The position numbers were made by a program, and so were the translations under genes. Shown one piece after another: positions 9,825 through 18,012 of a stretch of DNA of 64,000 bases. Location: the NCBI GenBank assembly GCA_016125505.1, contig WGLP01000009.1:86277-150276 (forward strand), given 5' to 3'. The first letter of the stretch is position 1; the number at the start of each line of letters is the position of its first letter. The notes under the pieces are model-generated. The model was given only the letters and a program-made list of their open reading frames with translations. It did not search any database and was not told where the DNA came from. This stretch comes from Gammaproteobacteria bacterium (GTDB lineage Bacteria; Pseudomonadota; Gammaproteobacteria; UBA6429; Thiohalophilaceae).

Positions 9825-9991
9825 GCGTGTTTGATAACTTCGATATGGGCAAGTACGCCGTATATGTCTGGTCGTCATATGGACTGGCACTGATCGTCCT
9901 GGTCGCCAGTGTTGTCTTACCGCTCATGCAACACCGCAAGCAACTTCGCATTCTTAAACGACAACGCCGTGCAGGCAGGTTGGAACAATGA
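9821..9991 (+). CDS. ccmD: Heme exporter accessory protein CcmD
   Basis: This small 56-residue protein begins at the ATG that overlaps the ccmC stop and ends overlapping the ccmE start (both ATGA). It has a short N-terminus containing Met-Gly-Lys-Tyr, one transmembrane segment at about 13-36, and a strongly basic cytoplasmic tail rich in Arg, Lys and Gln. This is the CcmD pattern. In the family it is needed for release of holo-CcmE from CcmC by CcmAB. It is short enough to be missed by length cut-offs; position and topology make the call firm. Confidence 0.92.
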   Translation: MSVFDNFDMGKYAVYVWSSYGLALIVLVASVVLPLMQHRKQLRILKRQRRAGRLEQ

Positions 9992-10428
9992 ATACAGTCA
10001 GACGCAAACGCCTTATTCTGATAAGCATCATGATCGCCGGCGTCGGTGCCGCCGTGGGCTTTGCCCTCTACGCCTTCAACCAGAACATGATGTTCTATTA
10101 CTCGCCGACACAGGTCATGGCAGGCGAAGCGCCGGCGCACGCGCATATCCGCCTCGGCGGTGTCGTGGTCAAAGGTTCGTTCAAACGCATTCCCGACTCC
10201 ATTCGCTCCGTGTTCGTCGTGAGTGACGGCGGTCACTCCATCAAAGTGCAATACGACGGGGTTCTGCCCGACCTGTTCCGCGAAGGCCAGGTGGTACTGG
10301 CCAAGGGCGTGCTCGATAAGGACAAGTTATTCGTGGCCGACGAAGTGCTGGCCAAACACGATGAGAAATACATGCCACGCGAAGTCGTGGACTCCCTCAA
10401 TAAAGCAGCAGAAGCAAAGGTAAACTGA
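9988..10428 (+). CDS. ccmE: Periplasmic heme chaperone CcmE
   Basis: This 146-residue protein has an N-terminal membrane anchor (about residues 8-30) and a periplasmic OB-fold domain. The heme-attachment motif LAKHDEKYMP at 121-130 provides His124, which binds heme covalently in this family, and Tyr128, the axial ligand position. It shuttles heme from CcmC to the CcmF/H lyase complex. It starts on the four-base overlap with ccmD and is one base from ccmF. Confidence 0.96.
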   Translation: MNTVRRKRLILISIMIAGVGAAVGFALYAFNQNMMFYYSPTQVMAGEAPAHAHIRLGGVVVKGSFKRIPDSIRSVFVVSDGGHSIKVQYDGVLPDLFREGQVVLAKGVLDKDKLFVADEVLAKHDEKYMPREVVDSLNKAAEAKVN

Positions 10429-10429
10429 C

Positions 10430-12403
10430 ATGATTCCTGAACTCGGTATGCTATCTCTCATCATGGCGCTGGGCGTCGCGCTGATTCAGGCCATCGTGCC
10501 CCTGGTCGGCACCTTCGTGCGCAACCCGGTGTGGATCCGACTGGCGCGGCCGGCGGCATACACGCAATTCGTATTCATGGCCACGGCCTTCCTGATTCTG
10601 ACCTACAGCTTCATCGTCTCCGATTTTTCCGTGCTCTACGTGGCGACGAATTCGAATACCCACTTGCCGCTGATGTACCGCATTGCCGCCGTGTGGGGTG
10701 CGCATGAAGGTTCCTTGTTGTTATGGGCCATGGTGCTGTCGATCTGGACCGTCGCCGTTGCCCTGTTCAGCCGGCAGATGCCCGACGATTTTGCTGCGCG
10801 CGTGATTTCCGTGATGGGCATGATCTCCATCGGTTTTCTCGCCTTCATGCTGTTTACCTCCAACCCGTTTTTGCGCCTGTTCCCGACGCCACCGCAGGGC
10901 CGCGACCTGAATCCCTTGTTGCAGGACCCCGGCCTGGCCATGCATCCGCCTACGCTGTACATGGGTTACGTCGGTTTCTCCGTGGCCTTCGCCATGGCTA
11001 TCGCTGCGCTGTTGAGCGGCAAACTGGATTCCGCCTGGGCACGCTGGGCACGGCCCTGGACCAACATCTCCTGGGCGTTTCTGACCGTCGGCATTGTCGC
11101 CGGTAGCTGGTGGTCGTATTACGTCCTGGGCTGGGGCGGCTGGTGGTTCTGGGACCCGGTGGAGAACGCCTCGTTCATGCCCTGGCTGGTGGGCACCGCC
11201 CTCGTCCATTCCCTCGCGGTGACAGAAAAACGGAATGCCTTCAAGGCCTGGACCGTCTTGCTTTCTGTGATCACCTTTTCTTTGAGTCTGCTCGGCACCT
11301 TCCTGGTCCGTTCCGGTGTATTGACCTCGGTGCATGCCTTTGCCACGGATCCGGCGCGCGGCGTGTTTATCCTGGCCTTCCTGGGCATCGTGGTCGGTGC
11401 ATCGCTGTTGCTGTATGCCTGGCGCGGGGCCAGTCTGCGCAGCGTCGGTCAGTTCGAAACCGTGTCGCGTGAAAGCGGCATGCTCATCAATAACGTCGTG
11501 CTCGTGGTCACGTCCGCCAGCGTTCTGCTGGGCACCCTGTATCCGCTGGCGCTGGAGAGTTTTGGCATGGGCAAGATCTCCGTCGGCCCGCCGTATTTCA
11601 ATAGCGTGTTCATCCCGCTGACGATCCCGCTGGCCGTGTTGCTGGGTGTCGGTACCCTGCTGCGCTGGCGCCAGGATAGCGTTGCCCGCCTGCAACCGTT
11701 CATGCTGCGCGCCGTGATCTTCAGTCTGATCGCCGGTCTGCTGTTCGTGTGGGTGGTATTACCGAGTATCAAACCCGGTGCCGTGCTCGGCATGGTGTTG
11801 TTCTTCTGGGTCATGAGTGGCGCCATCTCCGATCTAAAAGGCCGCTTCAAAAACCGTAAGCTCACGCTGCACAATCTGGCGATTGTACCGCGCAGTTTCT
11901 ACGGCATGTTTGCCGCGCATGTGGGCGTCGCGGTGTTTATCGTCGGGATCAGTCTCACCTCGCTCTACAGCGTGGAGAAGGATGTCCGCCTGACGCCGGG
12001 CATGAGCTATGAACTCGCCGGTTATACCTTCACGATGAAAGACATCAAGCCGGTGCGCGGCCCGAACTACCGTGCGGAAGAAGCCACGTTCATCGTCACC
12101 CACAACGGCAAACAGGTTGCCGTGATGAAACCGCAGAAGCGTGACTTCGGCGACGGCAACCCGATGACCAACGCCGCCATCGTCGGCGGCGTCACCCGCG
12201 ACCTGTTCGTGGCGCTCGGTGACAAACTCGATAATCAGGGTGCGTGGAGCGTACGCCTGTATCACAAGCCCTTCCTGCGCTGGATCTGGGCCGGTGGCTT
12301 CCTGATGGCGCTCGGTGGCTTGATCGCCGTGACCGATCGGCGCTATCGCACGGAAAAGGCCGCCGCCCGTGACGCGGTATCGCATGCAGGGGCCGCCGCA
12401 TGA
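10430..12403 (+). CDS. ccmF: Cytochrome c heme lyase CcmF
   Basis: This 657-residue polytopic membrane protein has many transmembrane segments. The WWD-type signature lies at 234-253 (GWGGWWFWDPVENASFMPWL). Candidate heme-ligand histidines include His172 in MHPP and His260. CcmF takes heme from CcmE and, with CcmH and CcmI, attaches it to the CxxCH motifs of apocytochromes. Length and motifs are full-size. The stop overlaps ccmG by four bases. Confidence 0.96.
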   Translation: MIPELGMLSLIMALGVALIQAIVPLVGTFVRNPVWIRLARPAAYTQFVFMATAFLILTYSFIVSDFSVLYVATNSNTHLPLMYRIAAVWGAHEGSLLLWAMVLSIWTVAVALFSRQMPDDFAARVISVMGMISIGFLAFMLFTSNPFLRLFPTPPQGRDLNPLLQDPGLAMHPPTLYMGYVGFSVAFAMAIAALLSGKLDSAWARWARPWTNISWAFLTVGIVAGSWWSYYVLGWGGWWFWDPVENASFMPWLVGTALVHSLAVTEKRNAFKAWTVLLSVITFSLSLLGTFLVRSGVLTSVHAFATDPARGVFILAFLGIVVGASLLLYAWRGASLRSVGQFETVSRESGMLINNVVLVVTSASVLLGTLYPLALESFGMGKISVGPPYFNSVFIPLTIPLAVLLGVGTLLRWRQDSVARLQPFMLRAVIFSLIAGLLFVWVVLPSIKPGAVLGMVLFFWVMSGAISDLKGRFKNRKLTLHNLAIVPRSFYGMFAAHVGVAVFIVGISLTSLYSVEKDVRLTPGMSYELAGYTFTMKDIKPVRGPNYRAEEATFIVTHNGKQVAVMKPQKRDFGDGNPMTNAAIVGGVTRDLFVALGDKLDNQGAWSVRLYHKPFLRWIWAGGFLMALGGLIAVTDRRYRTEKAAARDAVSHAGAAA

Positions 12404-12927
12404 TCCGTTACGCCATTCCCATTGCGGTATTCGTTGTGCTCGTTGTGGTGCTGGGTCTGGGTCTGGGCCATGACCCGCGTTACGTGCCCTCGCCCTTCAT
12501 CGGTAAGCCGGCACCGCACCTGAATCTGACCAGCCTGGATTTTCCGGATCAGCGCGTGACCAAGGAACAGCTGCTCGGCCGTCCCTGGGTCTTGAACGTA
12601 TTCGCCTCCTGGTGTGCAACCTGTGGCGAGGAAGTGTCGCAAATCAGCGAACTGGCGAAGCAGGTCACCATGGTCGGGATGAACAAGGAAGACCGCGCCG
12701 AAGATGCCCGTCGCTGGTTGCAACGACACGGTAATCCTTACGCCATGGTGCTGGTCGACAGCGACGGCAAGGCGAGTATCGACTGGGGCGTGTATGCCGT
12801 GCCGGAGACCTTTATCGTGGATAAGAAAGGCATCGTACGTTACAAATACATCGGTGCCATAACTGAAACCGATCTGCGCAAGACTATCCTGCCGCTGATC
12901 CAGAAACTCATGGCGGAGCCCGCATGA
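12400..12927 (+). CDS. ccmG: Thiol:disulfide interchange protein CcmG/DsbE
   Basis: This 175-residue thioredoxin-fold protein is anchored by one N-terminal membrane segment (about 4-23). The active site is Trp71-Cys72-Ala-Thr-Cys75, and a cis-Pro region follows near AVPETF. It keeps apocytochrome CxxCH cysteines or CcmH reduced in the periplasm, taking electrons from CcdA/DsbD, which is not in this window. The WCATC variant is slightly unlike the usual WCPTC. It overlaps ccmF and ccmH by four bases each. Confidence 0.95.
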   Translation: MIRYAIPIAVFVVLVVVLGLGLGHDPRYVPSPFIGKPAPHLNLTSLDFPDQRVTKEQLLGRPWVLNVFASWCATCGEEVSQISELAKQVTMVGMNKEDRAEDARRWLQRHGNPYAMVLVDSDGKASIDWGVYAVPETFIVDKKGIVRYKYIGAITETDLRKTILPLIQKLMAEPA

Positions 12928-13388
12928 TGCGTCAATTTATTGTATTTACACTCATGTGTGCCGTACTGGTACCTGCGTTTGCCGGAATCGAAATACACCA
13001 GTTCAAGACCCCGGAGCTGGAAGCGCGTTATAAGCACCTTACCTCCACATTGCGCTGCCTGGTGTGTCAGAACGAAAACCTGGCTGACTCCAATGCCGAA
13101 TTGGCGAAACAACTGCGTGAACAGATATACACAATGCTTAACGACGGTTCCAGTGACAAGGAAATTGTGGACTACATGGTGTCGCGCTACGGCAACTTCG
13201 TGCTCTACTCACCGCCGTTAATACCGACCACCTATCTGTTGTGGATCGGGCCATTCGTATTATTGATTTTCGGAATCATCATCATGCAGATCGCCATTCG
13301 CCGCAATCGCATGCAAAAACAACGTATCGATGACAAGGACTATAACAAGGCACGCAGCCTGCTGGCCGATGAGGAGTCGAAATCATGA
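12924..13388 (+). CDS. ccmH: Cytochrome c maturation protein CcmH
   Basis: This 154-residue protein has a signal peptide (cleavage near residue 20), the redox motif Leu-Arg-Cys45-Leu-Val-Cys48 and a C-terminal membrane segment (about 104-122) followed by a basic tail. In the family the Cys pair forms mixed disulfides with apocytochrome c and is reduced by CcmG. It is the short form, with the TPR part encoded separately by ccmI, which overlaps by four bases. Confidence 0.95.
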   Translation: MMRQFIVFTLMCAVLVPAFAGIEIHQFKTPELEARYKHLTSTLRCLVCQNENLADSNAELAKQLREQIYTMLNDGSSDKEIVDYMVSRYGNFVLYSPPLIPTTYLLWIGPFVLLIFGIIIMQIAIRRNRMQKQRIDDKDYNKARSLLADEESKS

Positions 13389-14644
13389 TTATCGCGATAA
13401 TCGTCGCCCTGGCACTCGCCTTTGCCGTACTGGCATTCAGCCTGAAATGGCAACGCAAACCGCGCCTGGATCGCGATCAGCAAAACATCGATATCATGCG
13501 TCAGGAATTTGTTGACCTCAAGGCGCAACTGGAAGGCGGCGAGTTATCACAGGAAGAGTATCAGCGGGCATACGATGAACTCGTCATTACCCTCGGCAAT
13601 GATTTGAAATCCACCGATACCAGTAGCACCCCGCGCTTTCAGATCGGCCAGGGCGCAACATTGATCACCCTGCTCGTGTTCCTGTCGGCCATCAGCTTTG
13701 GTCTGTATTTCAAGCTGGGTACTCCCGGGGCGCTCAATCCCTCGCAGCAAGAAGCCAGCATGGAGGAGGCGCACAAGACGGCCGGTATAAACGGCATGCC
13801 CTCTGTCGATGCCATGGTCGAAGGACTGCGGGAAAAACTGCAAAAGGACCCCGACAACCTGCGCGGCTGGTTGATGCTGGGTCGCAGTTACATGGTGCTC
13901 AAAAAATACGACCTGGCGGTCGACGCCCTTTCTCACGCCTATGGTCTTAACAGCGAGGACAACAATACCCTGCTGTTTTACGCCGATGCCATCACCATGC
14001 AAAACGGTGGCGTTATCAACGACAAGGCCTTCAAGCTGGTCAAGCGCGCATTGGATAAAGACCCGACTAACCCCACCGCCTTGTGGATGACAGCCATGGC
14101 ATACGAGGGCAAAGAGGACTTCAAGGCGGCAGTCACCTACTGGGAAAAACTGTTGCCGATAGTGAAAAACAACGCCAGCGATTACCAGGAAGTCCAGATA
14201 CACCTGGCCCATGCCCAGTCACGCCTCACGGGCAAACCCATGGTGATGCCACCCGTCGCAACCGCCCAACCGGCCAGCGACAAGCCGGCGGGGGGAGCCA
14301 GTGTGACCGCCGTCATCAAACTGGATGCGAAATACAAACAGCGGGTCCAGCCTTCCGATACGGTATTCGTCTTTGCCCGGGCCGTGAATGGACCAAGACA
14401 GCCACTGGCTGCGAAACGCCTGCAGGTGAAGGACCTGCCCGCCACCGTGACCCTGGATGACGCCATGGCAATGTCGCCCATGAACAAGCTCTCGGACTAT
14501 GCGCAGGTCTATATCGGCGCCCGTGTCAGCCACAGCGGCAATGTCATGCCCAGCAGTGGCGACCTGCAAGGACAGAGCGGCAGTGTGGCCACCGATAAAC
14601 CCAATCACACGATTGAAGTATTAATTAACCAGGAAGTCATGTAG
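13385..14644 (+). CDS. ccmI: Cytochrome c biogenesis protein CcmI (TPR apocytochrome chaperone)
   Basis: This 419-residue protein has an N-terminal membrane segment (1-20), a cytoplasmic helical loop, a second membrane segment at about 92-114 and a periplasmic TPR region from about 140 to 280. The C-terminal 130 residues form a beta-rich domain seen in longer CcmI proteins. It binds the C-terminal helix of apocytochromes and delivers them to CcmFH. It closes the operon, overlapping ccmH by four bases. No terminator hairpin with a T-run is visible before the next gene, so read-through into it is possible. Confidence 0.9.
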   Translation: MIIAIIVALALAFAVLAFSLKWQRKPRLDRDQQNIDIMRQEFVDLKAQLEGGELSQEEYQRAYDELVITLGNDLKSTDTSSTPRFQIGQGATLITLLVFLSAISFGLYFKLGTPGALNPSQQEASMEEAHKTAGINGMPSVDAMVEGLREKLQKDPDNLRGWLMLGRSYMVLKKYDLAVDALSHAYGLNSEDNNTLLFYADAITMQNGGVINDKAFKLVKRALDKDPTNPTALWMTAMAYEGKEDFKAAVTYWEKLLPIVKNNASDYQEVQIHLAHAQSRLTGKPMVMPPVATAQPASDKPAGGASVTAVIKLDAKYKQRVQPSDTVFVFARAVNGPRQPLAAKRLQVKDLPATVTLDDAMAMSPMNKLSDYAQVYIGARVSHSGNVMPSSGDLQGQSGSVATDKPNHTIEVLINQEVM

Positions 14645-14686
14645 TGCCGATACCGGTGTATAGATTAATTTCACGGACTCACAGGT

Positions 14687-15997
14687 ATGTTAGCTAGCGA
14701 GCTTTACACTTATCTCGCCTATGCCTCACCAATCGCTGCCATGGTGGGTTACGGGGTGCTGCGTTCCAGGCGCTCCAAGCGCAATCTGCAAACCATCGAA
14801 AAAGTCACCGCAGAAGGCATGACCGAACCGGCCTCCTTACATCCGGTTTTCGATCCGCAAATCTGTGTGGGCTGCGGTGCCTGCGTCACCGCCTGTCCCG
14901 AAGGGGAAGTGATCGGTATGGTGCACGGCAAGGCGCAATTGCTCCATCCGACCAAGTGTATCGGCCATGGCGCCTGTAAAAGATCCTGTCCCTTCGATGC
15001 CATCACCCTGGTCTTCGGCACGACATCCCGCGGGGTCGACATCCCCATGGTGAATCCCAATTTTGAAACCAACGTGCCAGGGATTTTTATTGCCGGCGAA
15101 CTCGGTGGTATGGGCCTGATCCGAAATGCCGTGGAACAGGGCCGTCAGGCAATGGAGAATATTGCCAAGCTCAGTGGCATCGGAAAAAACAAGGGGCGCG
15201 ACGATGTCATTATTATCGGCGCAGGTCCCGCAGGTTTCGCCGCCAGCCTGTGTGCACACGAAAAGAAACTGCGGTATCGCACCCTCGAACAGGATTCTCT
15301 CGGCGGCACGGTATTCAAATTTCCTCGCGGCAAACTGGTCATGACCGCACCGGTCAAACTGCCTATCGTCGGCACCGTGAGATTCCGGGAAACCAAAAAG
15401 GAAAAGCTGCTCGCCTTCTGGCAGGAAGTGGAAAAACGCACCCAGGTCAAAATCAACTATCGCGAAAAGATGGAGACCATCACACGCGATGGCGACGGCT
15501 TCATTGTCAAAACCAGCAAGGGCGAATACAAAACCCGCGCCATCCTGCTGGCGATCGGTCGCCGCGGCACCCCGCGTAAACTGGGTGTCACGGGCGAGGA
15601 CCAACCCAAGGTTGTGTATTCCCTGATCGACCCGGAGCAATACCGCGATCAGCACGTCCTGGTTGTCGGCGGCGGTGACGCGGCGATGGAGGCGGCAACC
15701 AGTATCGCTGAAGAGCCGGGCACGTCGGTCATTCTTTCCTATCGCAGCGAGGCCTTCTCACGCGCCAAGGAGAAAAATCGGCAAAAGGTCGATCAGATGC
15801 AGGCCAGCGGCCAGCTCAAGGTATTGCTGAGTTCAAACGTCAAGGAAATCCTCAGCGATAAAGTGCGGATCGAACAGCAGGGCAAGATGCTGGAATTTCC
15901 CAACGAAGCCGTCATTATCTGTGCCGGTGGTATACTGCCAACACCATTCCTCAAAGAGATCGGAATTCAAGTCGATACCAAACACGGCACTGTCTAA
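14687..15997 (+). CDS. Membrane-anchored ferredoxin-flavoprotein oxidoreductase
   Basis: This 436-residue protein combines three parts. First is an N-terminal hydrophobic anchor (about 7-25). Second is a two-cluster ferredoxin-like domain with Cys60, Cys63, Cys66 and Cys70, then Cys91, Cys97 and Cys101. Third is a thioredoxin-reductase-like FAD/NAD(P) module with a GxGxxG motif at 178-183 and a second nucleotide-binding motif near 325. The second cluster has His94 where a bacterial ferredoxin would have Cys, so it may be modified. The TrxR-type CxxC disulfide is absent, which argues for electron transfer between NAD(P)H, FAD and Fe-S centres rather than thioredoxin reduction. It follows the ccm operon after 42 bases. 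Partner and physiological direction are unknown. Confidence 0.8.
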   Translation: MLASELYTYLAYASPIAAMVGYGVLRSRRSKRNLQTIEKVTAEGMTEPASLHPVFDPQICVGCGACVTACPEGEVIGMVHGKAQLLHPTKCIGHGACKRSCPFDAITLVFGTTSRGVDIPMVNPNFETNVPGIFIAGELGGMGLIRNAVEQGRQAMENIAKLSGIGKNKGRDDVIIIGAGPAGFAASLCAHEKKLRYRTLEQDSLGGTVFKFPRGKLVMTAPVKLPIVGTVRFRETKKEKLLAFWQEVEKRTQVKINYREKMETITRDGDGFIVKTSKGEYKTRAILLAIGRRGTPRKLGVTGEDQPKVVYSLIDPEQYRDQHVLVVGGGDAAMEAATSIAEEPGTSVILSYRSEAFSRAKEKNRQKVDQMQASGQLKVLLSSNVKEILSDKVRIEQQGKMLEFPNEAVIICAGGILPTPFLKEIGIQVDTKHGTV

Positions 15998-16020
15998 GTC
16001 GAGTGAGGACTATACACGCC

Positions 16021-17997
16021 ATGATGTCCCGCATTACCTTTCTACTGGCATTTCTCCTGTGTACGCAATTCGTCTTCGCCAGCGCCGTGGACGATGCCAT
16101 GCTGGCCATCCGCGTTCGCGATTACGAGCGTGCTGTTAAGTTGCTTTACCCGGCGGCCAAGGCCGGCGACAAGGATGCCCAATACCAGTTGGGTATCCTC
16201 GTGCGTAACGGTCAGGGCACGAAAGAGGATCCCAAGGTTGCCGCACAATGGCTGAGACTCGCTGCGCAGCAGGGCCTGGCCAAGGCGCAGTATGCGCTGG
16301 GCGTGATGTATCTCGACGGCAACGGCGTCGACGAGAACGATGCCAAGGCAAAACACTGGCTGAGTCTGGCGGCCAAACAGGGCCATTCCCAGGCCAAGGC
16401 CAAACTGCAACGTCTCGGCAAGGTCCAGGATGTAGATGAATCCACGTTAGACAACAAACTGCTACTGGCCAGCCTGCGCGGTGATGCGGGCGAGATGCGC
16501 GACCTGCTTAATGCCGGCGCCAATGTCAACTGCCGCGATGAGTTGGGCAACACGCCATTGATCATTACCGCACGTGACGGACACGATGCCGGCGTGAAAC
16601 TGTTACTCGCACATCAAGCCAAAGTGAATCAGGCGAACAACGATGGAATTACGCCGCTGATGCAGGCGGCGGGTGGCAATCACAGGCAGATCGTCTCCCT
16701 GCTGCTGGCGCAACGCGCCGATATCGAACAAAGCGACCGCCGCGGGATAAAACCCCTGATGTACGCAGCCCGCGAAGGCCATGAGCAGATCATTTCCGTA
16801 CTGTTGAAACAGGGTGCGAAAATCAATGCCACCGATAAAGACGGTCTTTCCGCCTACCAGTGGGCGGTCAAACGCCAACAAGCCGCCAGCGCAGACTTAC
16901 TGTTGAAATCCGGTGCGCATAAGCCGGTAGAGGCTGCATCGAAGACCGCGAAACGCCGAATCAACCCCAATAAACTCAAGACCGCCGGTACGCCATACGC
17001 CAAGTGGACACCGATGATGATCGCCGCCTGGCAAGGTCAGGACGATATTGTGCAGTCCCTGCTACGTGGCAAGCACAAAGATCTGAACACGCAGGATGAT
17101 GAAGGCCACACCGCGCTCAGTCGCGCCGCCTGGAAGGGGCACACCCAGATTGTGCAGGCCTTGCTGGCAAAGGGCGCCAACCCGAACATTCAGCAACGCA
17201 ATGGCATGACCGCCCTGCTGTGGGCGGCACGCGAAGGCCACGATGAGGTTGTGACGATTCTGTTGCAACACAAAGCGGTCGTCGATCAACGTCTCACAGA
17301 CGGCACCACCGCCTTATTGCTTGCCGCGCAATTCGGCCATGAAAAGATCGTCAATACACTACTGCGCTACCACGCCAGGCCCAACACGCCACAACAGGAT
17401 GGCATGACCCCATTCCTCTGGGCATGCAAGCAAGGTTATTTGCCAATCGTGAAGGCCCTGCAGGCCAAAGGTATCGACCTGCAACAACGAAATCGCAGCG
17501 GAGAGTCCGGCCTGTGGCTTGCCGCTTTGAACAACCGTGATGGCATCGTGGCATTCCTGCTGCAACACAAACAGAACCCGGAGCTCATCGACGGTGAAGG
17601 GAATACGCTGCTGGCCCGCGCAGCCGCGCTTGGGAACGCCCGTATTGTCAGTTTATTGCTCAAGGCCAATGCCAACGTCAATCACCTGAGCAAAACGAAA
17701 AATAGCGCCCTGATGCTGGCGGCGGATAATGGCAATGGTGAGGTCGTCAACCAGTTAATACGCGCCAAGGCCGACGTGAATATCAAGAATACCTTTGGCA
17801 ATACAGCCCTGATGCTGGCCGCGCGTAGCGGTCATGCCAATATTGTACGTCAGTTACTCAAGGCCGGCGCCGAACCCGACATGCGCAACCGTGACAAGCA
17901 AAATGCCGAAATGATGGCGGAACACGCCGGTCACAGCGAGGTCGTCAACATATTAAAAAGCGGTGAAGGCAAGAAAAAATTCCTGGGGATTTTTTAA
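16021..17997 (+). CDS. Secreted Sel1-repeat and ankyrin-repeat protein
   Basis: I chose the ATG at 16021. It lies 11 bases after a GTGAGGA Shine-Dalgarno-like site and begins a good signal peptide ending in Val-Phe-Ala-Ser-Ala. The open frame could start at a GTG at 16003. The 658-residue protein has about three Sel1-like (TPR-related) repeats in its first 140 residues, then about 15 ankyrin repeats with the typical TPLMxAAxxGHxxIVxxLL core. These are protein-protein interaction scaffolds, so I infer a periplasmic scaffold or inhibitor with unknown partners. It is co-directional with the preceding oxidoreductase (23-base gap) and convergent with the cytochrome conduit operon. Confidence 0.85.
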   Translation: MMSRITFLLAFLLCTQFVFASAVDDAMLAIRVRDYERAVKLLYPAAKAGDKDAQYQLGILVRNGQGTKEDPKVAAQWLRLAAQQGLAKAQYALGVMYLDGNGVDENDAKAKHWLSLAAKQGHSQAKAKLQRLGKVQDVDESTLDNKLLLASLRGDAGEMRDLLNAGANVNCRDELGNTPLIITARDGHDAGVKLLLAHQAKVNQANNDGITPLMQAAGGNHRQIVSLLLAQRADIEQSDRRGIKPLMYAAREGHEQIISVLLKQGAKINATDKDGLSAYQWAVKRQQAASADLLLKSGAHKPVEAASKTAKRRINPNKLKTAGTPYAKWTPMMIAAWQGQDDIVQSLLRGKHKDLNTQDDEGHTALSRAAWKGHTQIVQALLAKGANPNIQQRNGMTALLWAAREGHDEVVTILLQHKAVVDQRLTDGTTALLLAAQFGHEKIVNTLLRYHARPNTPQQDGMTPFLWACKQGYLPIVKALQAKGIDLQQRNRSGESGLWLAALNNRDGIVAFLLQHKQNPELIDGEGNTLLARAAALGNARIVSLLLKANANVNHLSKTKNSALMLAADNGNGEVVNQLIRAKADVNIKNTFGNTALMLAARSGHANIVRQLLKAGAEPDMRNRDKQNAEMMAEHAGHSEVVNILKSGEGKKKFLGIF

Positions 17998-18012
17998 ATT
18001 CTTCTTCGCAGC

